Positions 1 to 8,866 of a stretch of 38,399 nucleotides of DNA are shown piece after piece. The notes below the pieces were generated by a model. It was not told the DNA's origin and did not search any database. It saw only the letters and a program-made list of their open reading frames with translations. Each line of letters begins with the position of its first letter. The stretch's first letter is position 1. The position numbers and the translations under genes were made by a program. Source of the DNA: Methylobacter sp. (GTDB lineage Bacteria; Pseudomonadota; Gammaproteobacteria; Methylococcales; Methylomonadaceae). Location of the stretch: contig JAURYJ010000006.1 in NCBI GenBank assembly GCA_030653985.1, positions 1 through 38,399 on the forward strand. The letters are read 5' to 3'.

Positions 1-1
1 C

Positions 2-130
2 GCCAGTTTAAAGAAGACCTGTCTAAAACACGGGCTTTCATTTTGGCATTATCTTAAAGATAGGCTGATGGGTGAAAAGAACATTCCACCGTTATCCGAT
101 TTGATTCGGGCAGCGGCTACCTGTGAGTAA
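2..130 (+). CDS. Transposase, C-terminal end only (cut by window edge)
   Basis: An open frame enters from the left edge and stops at TAA 128-130. Its last 42 residues include SFWHYLKDRL and IPPLSDLIRAA, which resemble the C-terminal tail of IS66-like DDE transposases (an aromatic-rich WxYLxDR followed by PPLxxLI). Only the tail is visible, so the family assignment is tentative and comes from pattern memory. If right, an insertion sequence ends shortly after this point, and the AAA/HNH pair that follows lies beside a mobile element. Confidence 0.55.
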   Translation, partial: ASLKKTCLKHGLSFWHYLKDRLMGEKNIPPLSDLIRAAATCE

Positions 131-402
131 TGAGAAGTTACTCCCATCTTACTTAAAAAACGATCAAATTTAGAAGTCTAAGTTGTCGATAAATCCTATA
201 AATAACAATATTTTGCCAATTAACAAACTATATTATTTCTAACTCGGACGGGAACAGATGCAAAAAAACCAACTATAAAAGAATTATTTTATTGAATTAT
301 TTTATTGAATTATTATTTTGAATTCAATATAATTTACGCCATTGTCACTGCACCGCGACAACAAACCCTACTGATTAACTGTTACCTTTTGGAGAAATTA
401 TC
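131..402. promoter_or_regulatory. AT-rich leader with 13-bp tandem repeats upstream of the AAA+ gene
   Basis: This stretch is very AT-rich. The 13-mer GAATTATTTTATT occurs at 281-293 and again at 294-306, followed by a degenerate third copy from 307. A purine-rich ribosome binding site, GGAGAAA, lies at about 390-396, a few bases before the ATG at 403. The repeats could be a promoter UP-type region or operator; no specific regulator can be named. The first part may hold the end of the upstream insertion sequence. Confidence 0.4.
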
Positions 403-1671
403 ATGAACGCAACCCATCCACCAGGCTTTTGCTGGCATTCGATTGGCTATCACAACGGAAAACTATTACTCCCCAAAACGCTCGTGAAGCAACTCGCTGA
501 GAAAGCGGAGCTTGATACCGAACAGGACTTTCTCCAGGCCGAGATTGATGAAACTATCAAACAGCTATTGGCGCACGGCAATTTAAGCTTACCGCAATTG
601 CATGAGCACCTCGTCGCATTTGCCCAGGAACCTAGGCAGAAAGCGACCACCAAGCCGGTCAAATCCCAAAATACCAACGATAAATATAAATATGTCAAAG
701 TGTTCGAGATTGAAAAAATACGGACGCTTAAACATGACAAAGCCACAACCCGCAACGTGTTGGCAGTGATGAAACGGTTCGGCGACGACGATACTGGCGA
801 GCGTATTTTAAAAACGGTACCGAAAAATTTTATGCGAGAGATGCGCACGTTAAAGACTCAGTATCCGAATTGTTGGAGCTTTCTTGACTATGTCGAATCA
901 TTTGCGATGTTAGCACTAAAGCAGCCGCATTCCACCTTTTACTTTCCTCCCGTTCTGCTCGTCGGCGAGCCTGGAATCGGCAAAACCGCGGTTGTTAATG
1001 CGGTCGCTGAAATTGTCGGCGTGACCAGCAGGCAAGTCGATCTAGCAGCGACGACAGCCGGTTTCGTTCTCGGCGGCATGAGCACGCAGTGGTCAGACGC
1101 GAAGAGCGGTGCGATTGTCGAGCTGCTGCGCGATCATGATGCCGCGAACCCAATCGTCATTCTCGATGAAATCGACAAAGCATCTTCATCGTCGAAGTAC
1201 GACCCGCTCGGGCCTTTGTATAGCTTATTGGAGCAAAAGACCGCCGAAAAATTCATTGACGAAGCCATGGATATGCCCGCGAATGCGTCACATCTCTTAT
1301 ATGTCGCCACGGCAAACAGCCTCGCAACCATCAGTAAACCCATCCTGAGCCGCTTTATCGTGCTGCAGATAGACGCGATGAGCGCGGAACAGCATGGCGA
1401 CGTCACCCAATCGATCTACAGCGGGCTACTTATCCAACATAGCGCTACCAAACTGTTTCCAGTAAGGGTTTCCGATGGCGTAATTGAAGCGCTGCGCAAC
1501 CAATCGCCGCGGACTATTAAAACCATGTTGCGCTGTGCGCTTGCGCAAGCCGCAAAGCGCAACCCGAAGGCCAGGAAGCTCGCCCTCATGCGCGATGATC
1601 TGATCTTTTCATCGACGACAGGGTTGAGTGCCGGCGAATATGACGGCCGACCATTCGGCTACGTGCATTAA
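403..1671 (+). CDS. Lon-like AAA+ ATPase without protease domain
   Basis: This 422-residue protein has one AAA+ module. Visible motifs are Walker A GEPGIGKT (188-195), Walker B ILDEID (253-258), a sensor-1 region ATANS (302-306), a candidate arginine finger SRF (316-318) and a sensor-2-like SPRTIKTML (368-376). The spacing and wording (DEIDK, then LLE, then ATAN) follow the ATPase module of Lon protease. The Ser-Lys peptidase domain that would follow in Lon is absent, and the N-terminal 170 residues are charged and unlike the Lon N domain. It is therefore probably a remodelling ATPase that acts on an unknown partner, not a protease. The start has a good ribosome binding site (GGAGAAA). The HNH gene follows 28 bases downstream on the same strand and may be cotranscribed. 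The substrate is unknown. Confidence 0.8.
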   Translation: MNATHPPGFCWHSIGYHNGKLLLPKTLVKQLAEKAELDTEQDFLQAEIDETIKQLLAHGNLSLPQLHEHLVAFAQEPRQKATTKPVKSQNTNDKYKYVKVFEIEKIRTLKHDKATTRNVLAVMKRFGDDDTGERILKTVPKNFMREMRTLKTQYPNCWSFLDYVESFAMLALKQPHSTFYFPPVLLVGEPGIGKTAVVNAVAEIVGVTSRQVDLAATTAGFVLGGMSTQWSDAKSGAIVELLRDHDAANPIVILDEIDKASSSSKYDPLGPLYSLLEQKTAEKFIDEAMDMPANASHLLYVATANSLATISKPILSRFIVLQIDAMSAEQHGDVTQSIYSGLLIQHSATKLFPVRVSDGVIEALRNQSPRTIKTMLRCALAQAAKRNPKARKLALMRDDLIFSSTTGLSAGEYDGRPFGYVH

Positions 1672-1699
1672 CATCATTCCTAAATATACGGCGAATTCA

Positions 1700-2305
1700 A
1701 TGAACGCAGAAATAACTGAAACGACTATCACCAAAGCCTGTGCGAACTGTACTAAAGACTTCACCATCTCGACCGCAAAAAGACGAGGCCCCATACAGAA
1801 ATACTGCTGCCACCGTTGCGCCACCCTTTATCACTGCCGGCACGTCAGGGATAAAGCGGCCCATACCGCCCGTCTCACCACGTATTTTCAGGATCATCCG
1901 GAAAAACGATTTTTGGCCTCCACCAAAAAATCCGGCAAAGATCGCGGCTTATCTTTTGATCTATCAGAAGAATGGTTCAAGGAGCGCCTGGATCGAGGGG
2001 TCTGCGAAGTCACAGGGCTCCCGGTGAAGGTCAAGCTGTATAAGAAAGGCGATGCTGGCCAACGTGGCTTTTATAGTCCGTCCGTTGATCGGATCGATAA
2101 TGCCGTTGGTTATATCCCGTCAAACTGCCGTTTGGTCTGCTGGGGTTACAATCTGGCTAAGCACGACTGTACGGATCGGGACTTAAATGCCCTCGCGATC
2201 TCGTTGCTGATTCAAAGCTTTCCGCCGAGCATGAAGGACGCTTTCTTGGGGATCATGCCGCCGGTGTTATTGGCATCGCTGCCGTCCGGCCACCAGCTTT
2301 TTTAG
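1700..2305 (+). CDS. HNH endonuclease-like protein with N-terminal zinc-binding motif
   Basis: I chose ATG 1700 (201 residues), 28 bases after the ATPase gene; an upstream in-frame start at 1628 would overlap it by 44 bases. The N-terminus has CANC followed by CCHRC, a likely zinc knuckle. The C-terminal half has VCEVTGLPV followed by SVDRIDNAVGYIPSNCRLVCWGYN-like sequence (around residues 130-155). The D-R-I-D core followed by a G-Y-x-x-x-N-C pattern is typical of small phage-type HNH nucleases, where it forms the beta-beta-alpha metal site. It may act with the upstream AAA+ ATPase, but that rests only on proximity. No catalytic assay or family search was possible, so the nuclease call is moderate. 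Confidence 0.65.
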   Translation: MNAEITETTITKACANCTKDFTISTAKRRGPIQKYCCHRCATLYHCRHVRDKAAHTARLTTYFQDHPEKRFLASTKKSGKDRGLSFDLSEEWFKERLDRGVCEVTGLPVKVKLYKKGDAGQRGFYSPSVDRIDNAVGYIPSNCRLVCWGYNLAKHDCTDRDLNALAISLLIQSFPPSMKDAFLGIMPPVLLASLPSGHQLF

Positions 2306-3281
2306 CGGTTGTTACTGTCCGATAACAAAAGGTTATCGAGCTAAATACCGAAGGATAAACCGTTCCAATAATAGGGTGCGTTTAAACAAAAAACACCAAA
2401 GTCCCATAGGATTTTTAGCGGTGACAAGGTGTAAACTTCGGGTGTATCGCCACGCACTGCTGCCCTTATTGAATGTAAGCAAGTCAATAATACGGCTAAC
2501 TTTTCCTTGTTCATGGTCACTTTTTCACAGCTTTTATCGGCAAAAATAAAGGCAACCAACAAGGGCAGCATGCTGGATTTGAAAACCATCTTCAGAGCCC
2601 GAAAATACACGCGGCGCATTATTAATTCACTGGGCAAAATGATGGTCCATTTTTAATGGGCGACCGTATCTTCTAAGCCGCAGAAATCGGCAGGATTCAT
2701 GCGAGAGCGACTTAAATTTTGGCGAAGGTATTGAGTCAGGGTTCGCGATAAACACGCTCGTGTGTTGAATCATATGGCGTTTGATGTCAATCAAGTTGGA
2801 ATGATGCGAATGCCTATTGGGTTGGATTCCGTTCAAGTCGGGCACGGCTATATGGATGAATAGTCAAATCCTCTATACCGGTCTCTACTTCAAAAGCTAC
2901 AAGTCCGGTCAGCTGCTTGCAGAACTGATTTGTGCTCTCGATAACCGACTCTTTGGTCTCCAAGTCAATTTGACACGCGCCTAGTCCTTGTCACAGTCGT
3001 GATATATCAAAGCCGATGTGACGCTATTACCTCTAATTTAGGGTCGGGAAAGCCACACTTAATTGCACCTTATTTGCAACTTATTTGCAACTTTCGATGC
3101 CGTTACCTAAATTATCAAAGACGTGGGCAGTAACTAGTGGAGAAGAAATATTTGTGGCCGTTACCTAAAGTTTGAAAAAGGCATTTAGCGATGGGTAAAA
3201 TAAAAAGCATTCTGTAATATTTTTTTAGTATAAAAAAAGACCTAATCAAGGATGTTAATTTCCAATTAAATTGAGCTGCAT
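2306..3281. other. Gene-poor region with short repeats and possible remnants
   Basis: No convincing gene was found. A hairpin with arms CGATAAC and GTTATCG at 2320-2338 follows the HNH gene and could be a weak terminator; it has no T-tract. A 43-codon frame at 2856-2984 (+) begins MNSQILYTGL and could be a gene fragment, but I do not recognise it. Tandem copies of CTTATTTGCAA lie at 3069-3090. GCCGTTACCTAAA occurs twice, at 3099-3111 and 3157-3169, 58 bases apart. The left boundary of the IS21 element follows. Confidence 0.4.
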
Positions 3282-3436
3282 ATTCTGGCCCAACCTGAAC
3301 AGTCATTCTGATCCAATCTGAACACCTATTCTGATTTAACTTGAACACTGATTCTGGTTTCAAGCTGAACACTTTTCCGGATTTTTCCAGAATCGGTGTT
3401 CAAGTTGCCAGAATGACTGTTCAAGTTGTCAGAATC
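3282..3436. repeat. IS21 left-end repeat array, four direct and two inverted copies
   Basis: The motif ATTCTG-N6-8-TGAACA occurs at 3282-3301, 3305-3324, 3328-3347 and 3351-3371. Two inverted copies (TGTTCAAGTT-N3-CAGAAT type) follow at about 3397-3414 and 3419-3436. These are the likely IstA binding sites. The period of about 23 bases keeps copies near two helical turns apart. A short hairpin (TTTCCAC at 3472-3478, GTGGAAA at 3484-3490) then sits just before the istA start and could limit its translation. Confidence 0.75.
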
Positions 3437-3494
3437 ACGCCTAACGCATTGTTTATTCAATCAGGCTATCCTTTCCACCTTTTGTGGAAAAGAT

Positions 3495-5043
3495 ATGTCA
3501 GCGAAGAGAACAGCAATGCGACAATTAAGAGAAGTACTTAGACTCAGTTACAGCGCCGGATTAAGCATCCGAAAGATCAGTGCCAGCACCAAAATCAGTG
3601 TTGGCAGCATCCAAAACATCTTGAAACTGGCCGTGCAGCTGAACATCACCTGGCCGCTACCGGAGGATTGGGATGACCAAACCTTAGCACTGAAGTTTTA
3701 TCCCCGATCGGACGCGCAGCCTTCCGCCAAATTTCAAGAGCCGGTATGGACAAGCGTTCATATGGAGTTGAAGAAAAAGGGATTGACCAAGCAGCTGCTC
3801 TGGGAGGAATACACCCAACAGTATCCGAACCGTTGCTATAGCTACTCGCAGTTCTGCGCCCGTTATGCCGACTGGCGGAAGAAACAAAAACGTTCCATGC
3901 GGCAGACCCATCGTGCCGGTGACAAGTTGTTTATCGATTATGCCGGACCCACGATGCCCGTGGTCTGCGCGTCAACCGGCGAAATTCGCACCGCACAGGT
4001 CTTTGTCGCGGTATTGGGCGCCTCCAATTACACCTTTGCCGAAGCGACCTGGAGCCAAAGCCTGCCGGATTGGCTAGGTAGCCATGTGCGGGCCTTTGAG
4101 TTCTTCGGCGGTACGCCGGTAATGCTGGTCCCCGATAATTTAAAAAGCGGGGTGAGTAAAGCCTGTCGTTACGACCCCGAACTCAATCCCAGCTATCAAC
4201 AGTTGGCATCCCATTATGCGGTAGCGGTGATGCCTGCCAGACCCTACAAACCCAAGGATAAAGCCAAAGCCGAGGCGGGTGTTCTGCTGGTCGAGCGCTG
4301 GATTATGGCTAAACTGCGCCATCAAACTTTCTTCTCGTTGGCGGAGCTGAATCACTGTATCAGCGCCTTGTTGATTGAACTCAATCAAAAGCCGTTCAAG
4401 CAAATGCCAGGCTGTCGTCAGCAGTGGTTTGAATCGTTGGATCAACCGGCGCTGTCACCGTTACCGAAGTACGCTTACCAGTACACCGACATCAAAAATG
4501 CTCGCGTCAATATCGATTATCACCTGATCTACGACCAGCATCTTTACTCGGTGCCGCACCACTGCGTAGGCGAACAGGTCGAACTGCATGCCGGAGATAA
4601 GCTAATTGAAATCTATTTTCACCATAAACGTATCGCCACTCATGTTCGGAAATACTATCCAGGCATAACCACCGAGCCAGGACACATGCCGGAACAGCAT
4701 GCCCAGCATCAGCAATGGACGCCAGGACGGTTAATGAATTGGGCGCAATCCATCGGGCCTGAGGTGCTGGTATGGGTGCAGGGTCAGTTGCAGCGTAGGG
4801 AGGGAGCATCCAGAGCAAGCTTACCGCGTCTGTCTGGACTTGTTGAGCCTCAATCGAGCTTATGACTCAGTGCGCTTAAACAAAGCCTGTGCGATCGCCA
4901 ACAAAGAATCTCTGTTCCAGTTAAAAAACATCAAAGCCATTTTGGTAAGCAACAGGGATAAGCTGCCTGAAACCTCGCCGGTGCAGTTTGCGTTATTGCC
5001 TCAAGACCATGAAAACATTCGCGGCGCAAAAAGTTTTTACTAA
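3495..5043 (+). pseudogene. istA: IstA transposase, frameshifted near the C-terminus
   Basis: IstA is the DDE transposase of IS21 elements. The start MSAKRTAMRQL at 3495 is preferred over an upstream in-frame start at 3426 that lies inside the end repeats. An N-terminal helix-turn-helix (SIRKISASTKISVGSIQNIL) is followed by the catalytic core, with DYAGPT (first Asp), VPDNLKSGV (second Asp) and KAKAEAGV (Glu region). The frame runs on to a premature stop at 4863-4865. From about 4800 the +1 frame restores the family sequence (EHPEQAYRVCL, then LLSLNRAYDSVRL) and ends at 5043. Removing one G from the run at 4798-4807 rejoins the frames. This is most simply an inactivating one-base insertion, but it alters only the last 80 or so residues. 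Confidence 0.85.
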
Positions 5044-5135
5044 CCCTTAACCCTATAAGACGTTGAGTAAGCAGGGTTTACAGGAGACTCTGCTTGCTCA
5101 CCTTTTCTTTTGAAATCTAAATACAGGACATTAAC

Positions 5136-5891
5136 ATGATTGAAAATACCCTCAGCCAACTACGCCAATTGAAACTAACCGGCATGGCTTCGGCGCTGCA
5201 AACCCAACTGGATCAACCAGGCACCTATGAAGGCTTAGCCTTTGCCGAACGCCTGCAATTATTAGTCGATCACGAAGACCAGGAGCGTAATCAGCGCAAA
5301 CAGGATCGTTTGACACGCGCTGCGCAATTCAAACTCAAGGCGCATGCCAAAGATATTGATTATCAGAGCGGTAGAGGCTTGCAGCAGTCACAAATGGCGT
5401 CACTACTGATGTGTGACTGGTTGAAAAAATCCCAGAACCTGTTGCTGACCGGCCCCTGCGGCACCGGCAAAACTTATATTGCTTGCGCACTCGGCCATCA
5501 AGCCTGTCTGAAAGGCTACAGCGTCAGATATTACCGACTTCCGCGCCTGATCCTTGCCTTAACACAGGCCAAGGCCGATGGTAGTTACAGTAAATTGCTA
5601 AAAGCGATAGCCAGTCTGGATGTGCTGATTATTGATGATTGGGGCCTTGAGCCTTTGAGTGCCGCCACTCGAAATGATTTGATGGAAATTATGGATGATC
5701 GCTATGAACAATCGGCAACTGTCATTATCAGCCAGTTACCGACAGAACAATGGTATGACGCTATTGGTGATAATACCTTAGCCGATGCGATTTTAGATCG
5801 GCTGATGCACAACGCCCACCGGATCAATTTACAAGGAGAATCGATGCGAAAAAAAATGAATTCCTTGACCCAAGTTGAACACTTAGAGTAG
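5136..5891 (+). CDS. istB: IstB ATPase, IS21 transposition helper
   Basis: This intact 251-residue protein has the usual IstB length. It carries Walker A GPCGTGKT (106-113) and Walker B LIIDDWG (164-170), the DnaA/DnaC-like AAA+ signature of IstB. The protein assembles on target DNA and directs IstA. The gene starts 92 bases after the restored istA stop. The C-terminal end, with MRKKMNSL, is typical of the family. It is followed within 35 bases by the right-end repeats of the element. Confidence 0.93.
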   Translation: MIENTLSQLRQLKLTGMASALQTQLDQPGTYEGLAFAERLQLLVDHEDQERNQRKQDRLTRAAQFKLKAHAKDIDYQSGRGLQQSQMASLLMCDWLKKSQNLLLTGPCGTGKTYIACALGHQACLKGYSVRYYRLPRLILALTQAKADGSYSKLLKAIASLDVLIIDDWGLEPLSAATRNDLMEIMDDRYEQSATVIISQLPTEQWYDAIGDNTLADAILDRLMHNAHRINLQGESMRKKMNSLTQVEHLE

Positions 5892-5924
5892 AAATTCACT
5901 TCCACCGATGCGTTAGCTTTTAGG

Positions 5925-5966
5925 TGTTCAAGTTCGACCAGAATCAGTGTTCAAATTAATCAGAAT
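5925..5966. repeat. IS21 right-end repeats
   Basis: Two copies of the terminal motif, TGTTCAAGTT-N5-AGAAT at 5925-5944 and TGTTCAAATTAATCAGAAT at 5948-5966, are inverted relative to the four left-end copies. They best match left copies 3 and 4. The outer edge supplies the stop codon of the interrupted recombinase gene. Confidence 0.75.
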
Positions 5967-6804
5967 ACGCATCAATATCATCAAGCCCAAGATTAGCAAT
6001 TTCACTGCTACGTAAACCAAGATCCAGCGCGCAATGCACGATGGCTGCCGTTCTGCGTGCCGCTGTGCCGACATACTCAAGAGCGGCCAATAAGCGTTCA
6101 ATTTCGTTGTTGCTCAATGTCTTCGGAAGCGTCGCTTGTTGCCAGTTGGCTGGAAAGCTGGTGACTCCGACCAGTTGGTGTACCCGATCACCCAGGGTGG
6201 CACGATAACGAAAATAGCCACGTAATGCCGAGATGGGGGCACTTATACTGGCAGTCACCCGACAAAGGTCGCTCTGACAGGCGACAAACTTGCGTATGTC
6301 GTCGGGTTTGAGAGTACTGATTACAACAGGTTGATCGGCAAACTGCCTCAAAAGCAGGCGGCGAATAATAGCAAGATAGTGTTTACGGGTTTTGGGCGCG
6401 AGTCCTCGGACGTGATTCATATGATCATCGAATCGTCGTAACTCCTCATCCACCGGGGTTAGACCTATTGATAGATCAGCGATAACTCCATTGGCACGCA
6501 GCAGCACAAGCAAATGCCCAAGTGCTGCATGTAAATCTTTCCGGTCGTGGAATACAGGCTTTTCACAGTTACAGCGAGGCAAGTGATCATCAAGAAATTG
6601 TTGGATCAGCGTCTCATCGAGGCTTTTGACATCAATATTGCACTGGCTAACCCAGTGCGCAAAGTGAGTCAGTCCAGCAAGGTAATTATTAACAGTATTT
6701 GATGCATAGCGGCAGTCAAGCAAGTGCAGCATGAAAGCATCAACGTGGGGGGCTAATTGGCTGTCAAGAAGCCATATTAATGTGTGGTGGTTGGCAGAGT
6801 TCAT
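5956..6804 (-). pseudogene. RIT-type tyrosine recombinase, C-terminus lost to IS21 insertion
   Basis: The remaining 282 residues (from ATG 6804, preceded by a strong AGGAGGT site) hold the N-terminal SAM-like domain and the start of the catalytic domain. The first catalytic arginine is present in LGLRSSEIANL. The box HxxR, second His and tyrosine nucleophile are missing because the frame enters the IS21 end after GLDDID. The wording RGLAPKTRKHY, ALRGYFRYRATLGD and LPKTLSNNEIERLLAAL matches recombinases found in trios (RIT elements) or alone in islands. A longer GTG start at 6834 is possible but less likely. The missing part is not found left of IS21. Confidence 0.85.
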
Positions 6805-6930
6805 TAGAACCTCCTGAGGTGAGTGAGTTTTCACTTCAGGACACCGGCAAAACTATGTCAAGTTAATACGATGAAGGCTTGGCTTCTAAGCCAATGAAAT
6901 TGAACTTGGTAGCTAACAGAGTTCTGTACT

Positions 6931-6957
6931 CTACACATAGTTCGGAACTACACATAG
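6931..6957. repeat. Direct repeat flanking a small dyad, possible recombinase-element end
   Basis: CTACACATAG occurs at 6931-6940 and 6948-6957 with TTCGGAA between them. It lies upstream of the truncated RIT-type recombinase (start 6804) and could be part of that element's terminal or binding sequence. I recall similar sequence near such recombinase genes but cannot verify this here. Confidence 0.4.
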
Positions 6958-7034
6958 GGGTCGTCGCCTGCCGTTCACTGCCAATCCTATAAGCACATCA
7001 GGTACCTTTTTTACTAACTCTGAGTAATGATTAC

Positions 7035-8310
7035 CTAGCTGCATTTTACAATCGCCAACTCATCCCACTGGGTTGTATATCGGTTTGACATGCGTTCGGG
7101 CTGGAACTGCCAGCTTTTGTTTAGTCCTGTGGCGGCTATAGATAGGGACTTAGGAAACCGATGGTTAATCTTATCGAAGCAGGCCATTAACTCTCGCTCC
7201 TTTGAAGATTTTGGGTTGGCAAACAAATCCGTTTGACTAGGCATGCTATTGGGGTAAAGGCCACTTAATTGGATACCACATTTCTGGTAACGGTAACCCT
7301 CCTTGTAAATACCCTGCAATAACTGCTTGGCAACATTGATTAACCTGCGTGTATCTTGCGTGCCTATTGCCAATTTCAAAGTTGCTGAACGTTGATATTG
7401 AGGTTCTTGGGGATTAAACGGGTTAGTCCTGATAAACACGGTTAAACGATTTGCCGTCGAATCCTGTGCTCTGAGCTTTTCCGCCGCCCGACTGCAGAAC
7501 TCAGCTAAAGCTTCGGATAATTCCATCAAATTATCTAAAGGCCGCTTAAAACTTCGGGAACACATGATTTCTTGTTTGTCCGGCGCTATTTCAGCAAGCT
7601 CAAGACAGGAGATGCCATTTAGTTCCATGATCGTTCTGGCCAAAACGACACTGAACTGCGCTTGCATTCGTTGGACGGGCTGCTGCGCCAAAGCCCAAAC
7701 GGTGTTAATGCCGAATTGCGAGAGCTGCTGGCTCAGTCTTGAACCTATACCCAAGACTTCATTGACAGGTAAAAGGCGCATTAACCGCTCCCGCCGTTGA
7801 GGGCAGGACAAATCCACAACACCGTTGGTTTTAAGCCATTTTTTAGCGGCAAAATTTGCCAGTTTTGCCAACGTTTTAGTCGGCCCCATACCGACGCAAA
7901 CTGGGATGCCGGTATTTTTCTGAATCGATTGTTTAATAGTGACACCATAACCGATAGGGTCTTTCTGACAAATCCCGGTCAAATCCAAGAATGCTTCGTC
8001 AATCGAATAAATTTCGGTGCTCGGTGAAAATGTCTCTAACAATGACATCACTCTGGATGACATGTCGCCATATAACGCGAAATTTGATGAAAACAAATGG
8101 ATATCATGTTTTTTAACCAAGTCGGCCACTTGAAACAGCGGCACACCCATTTTGACACCGAGGGATTTTAAAGCCTTGTTATCTGGCGATAAAGCAGCCA
8201 TCGTTATTGCTGAGTACGCCTACCGGCTTCTCCCATAAATCCGGGCGGAATACGCACTCGCAACTGACATAAAATGAGTTGCAGTCAACCAGGGCGATGA
8301 GCGGCTGCAT
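7035..8310 (-). pseudogene. umuC: UmuC, DNA polymerase V catalytic subunit, frameshifted near the N-terminus
   Basis: UmuC is the Y-family translesion polymerase induced by the SOS response. The true start is ATG 8310, overlapping the umuD stop by one base (TAATG). The first 43 codons read MQPLIALVDCNSFYVSCE and reach LSNNDGCFIAR, then a TAA at about 8179-8181. The +/-1 frame continues immediately with SPDNKALKSLGVKMG and runs to 7035. Together they give about 424 residues, the normal length. Active-site pieces are seen in both parts: VDCNSFY (metal-binding Asp) and YSIDEAFLDLTG. Unless the two halves are joined by frameshifting or the base call is wrong, no full polymerase is made. A downstream start at 8201 would lack the first metal-binding Asp. 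Confidence 0.85.
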
Positions 8311-8759
8311 TACAGAGGATGAATGACGTTGGTTACCACGCCCCAAATCACCAGTTCAAGCTCTTCGAAAATGACGATATCGGGATAGTCTTTATTTTTC
8401 GCCTTCAGTTGCCATTGCCCGCCCTCTCGTGCCAGCAGCTTTACGGTCAGTTCGCCGTTCAATGCGCAAATGACGACCTTCCCCGGTACCGGTTCGATAG
8501 AACGGTCAATGACCAGAATATCGTTGGGATGGATGCCAGCTCCCAGCATGGACTCACCCTGAGCGCGGGCAAAGAACGTAGCAGCGGGCTTTTGCACCAG
8601 CAGCTCATTTAAATCCAGGTTTTTCTCGACGTAATCATCGGCGGGCGAGGGGAACCCGGCGGCCACTTTGCCAGCAAGCAACGGCAGCGGCACTCGACGA
8701 GAAGTGCGGACGGGACGCCAGAAGTTCGCCGTGAATGTGCATGTAAGTATTTGATCCAT
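8310..8759 (-). CDS. umuD: UmuD, SOS mutagenesis protein with self-cleavage domain
   Basis: This 149-residue protein is a UmuD/LexA-type S24 peptidase. The cleavage site is predicted at A34-G35 (KVAAGFPSP), the nucleophile is Ser70 in GESMLGAG, and the general base is Lys107 in LTVKLL. The Ser-Lys spacing of 37 equals that of E. coli UmuD; numbering is shifted by 10 because of a longer N-terminus. After RecA-stimulated cleavage it would form UmuD', the accessory subunit of Pol V. It is transcribed divergently from lexA and translationally coupled to the broken umuC. The protein itself appears intact and could still act alone or with a chromosomal UmuC. Confidence 0.93.
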   Translation of the reverse strand: MDQILTCTFTANFWRPVRTSRRVPLPLLAGKVAAGFPSPADDYVEKNLDLNELLVQKPAATFFARAQGESMLGAGIHPNDILVIDRSIEPVPGKVVICALNGELTVKLLAREGGQWQLKAKNKDYPDIVIFEELELVIWGVVTNVIHPL

Positions 8760-8788
8760 AATGCGCTCGGGAAAAGGTTGTTATTTTT

Positions 8789-8803
8789 GTTCTCTTTTTG
8801 TTC
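8789..8803. promoter_or_regulatory. SOS operator, GTTC-N7-GTTC direct repeat
   Basis: GTTC at 8789-8792 and GTTC at 8800-8803 are separated by seven bases, within two tandem copies of the 11-mer TTTTTGTTCTC. This is exactly the direct-repeat form described for alphaproteobacterial LexA boxes; the gammaproteobacterial CTGT-N8-ACAG palindrome is not seen between these genes. It lies in the 107-base gap between the divergent umuD and lexA starts and could control both. Confidence 0.65.
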
Positions 8804-8866
8804 TCGTTTTATGGCATTTTAGGCTGTTTTTGGTAAGCTGACAAAAAATAAACGACAGGTACAGCA

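Larger units (their letters stand above)
3282..5966 (+). mobile_element. IS21-family insertion sequence
   Basis: The element holds istA and istB in the usual order and is bounded by arrays of a roughly 20-bp repeat, as known for IS21-family ends. The left array lies at 3282-3436 and the matching inverted pair at 5925-5966. The right boundary is fixed by the adjoining recombinase frame, which runs into element sequence at about 5966. I see no target-site duplication between the flanks. The recombinase remainder expected to the left is not there, so a deletion or rearrangement followed insertion. With istA frameshifted, the copy is probably unable to move without another source of transposase. 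Confidence 0.85.

Noticed and set aside
2341..2637. 98-codon minus-strand frame after the HNH gene
   Set aside because: No family resemblance, no good start signal and no domain; treated as a chance frame in the gene-poor stretch.
3115..3372. Minus-strand frame overlapping the IS21 left end
   Set aside because: Half of it is made of the IS terminal repeats, and it does not continue the truncated recombinase as hoped.
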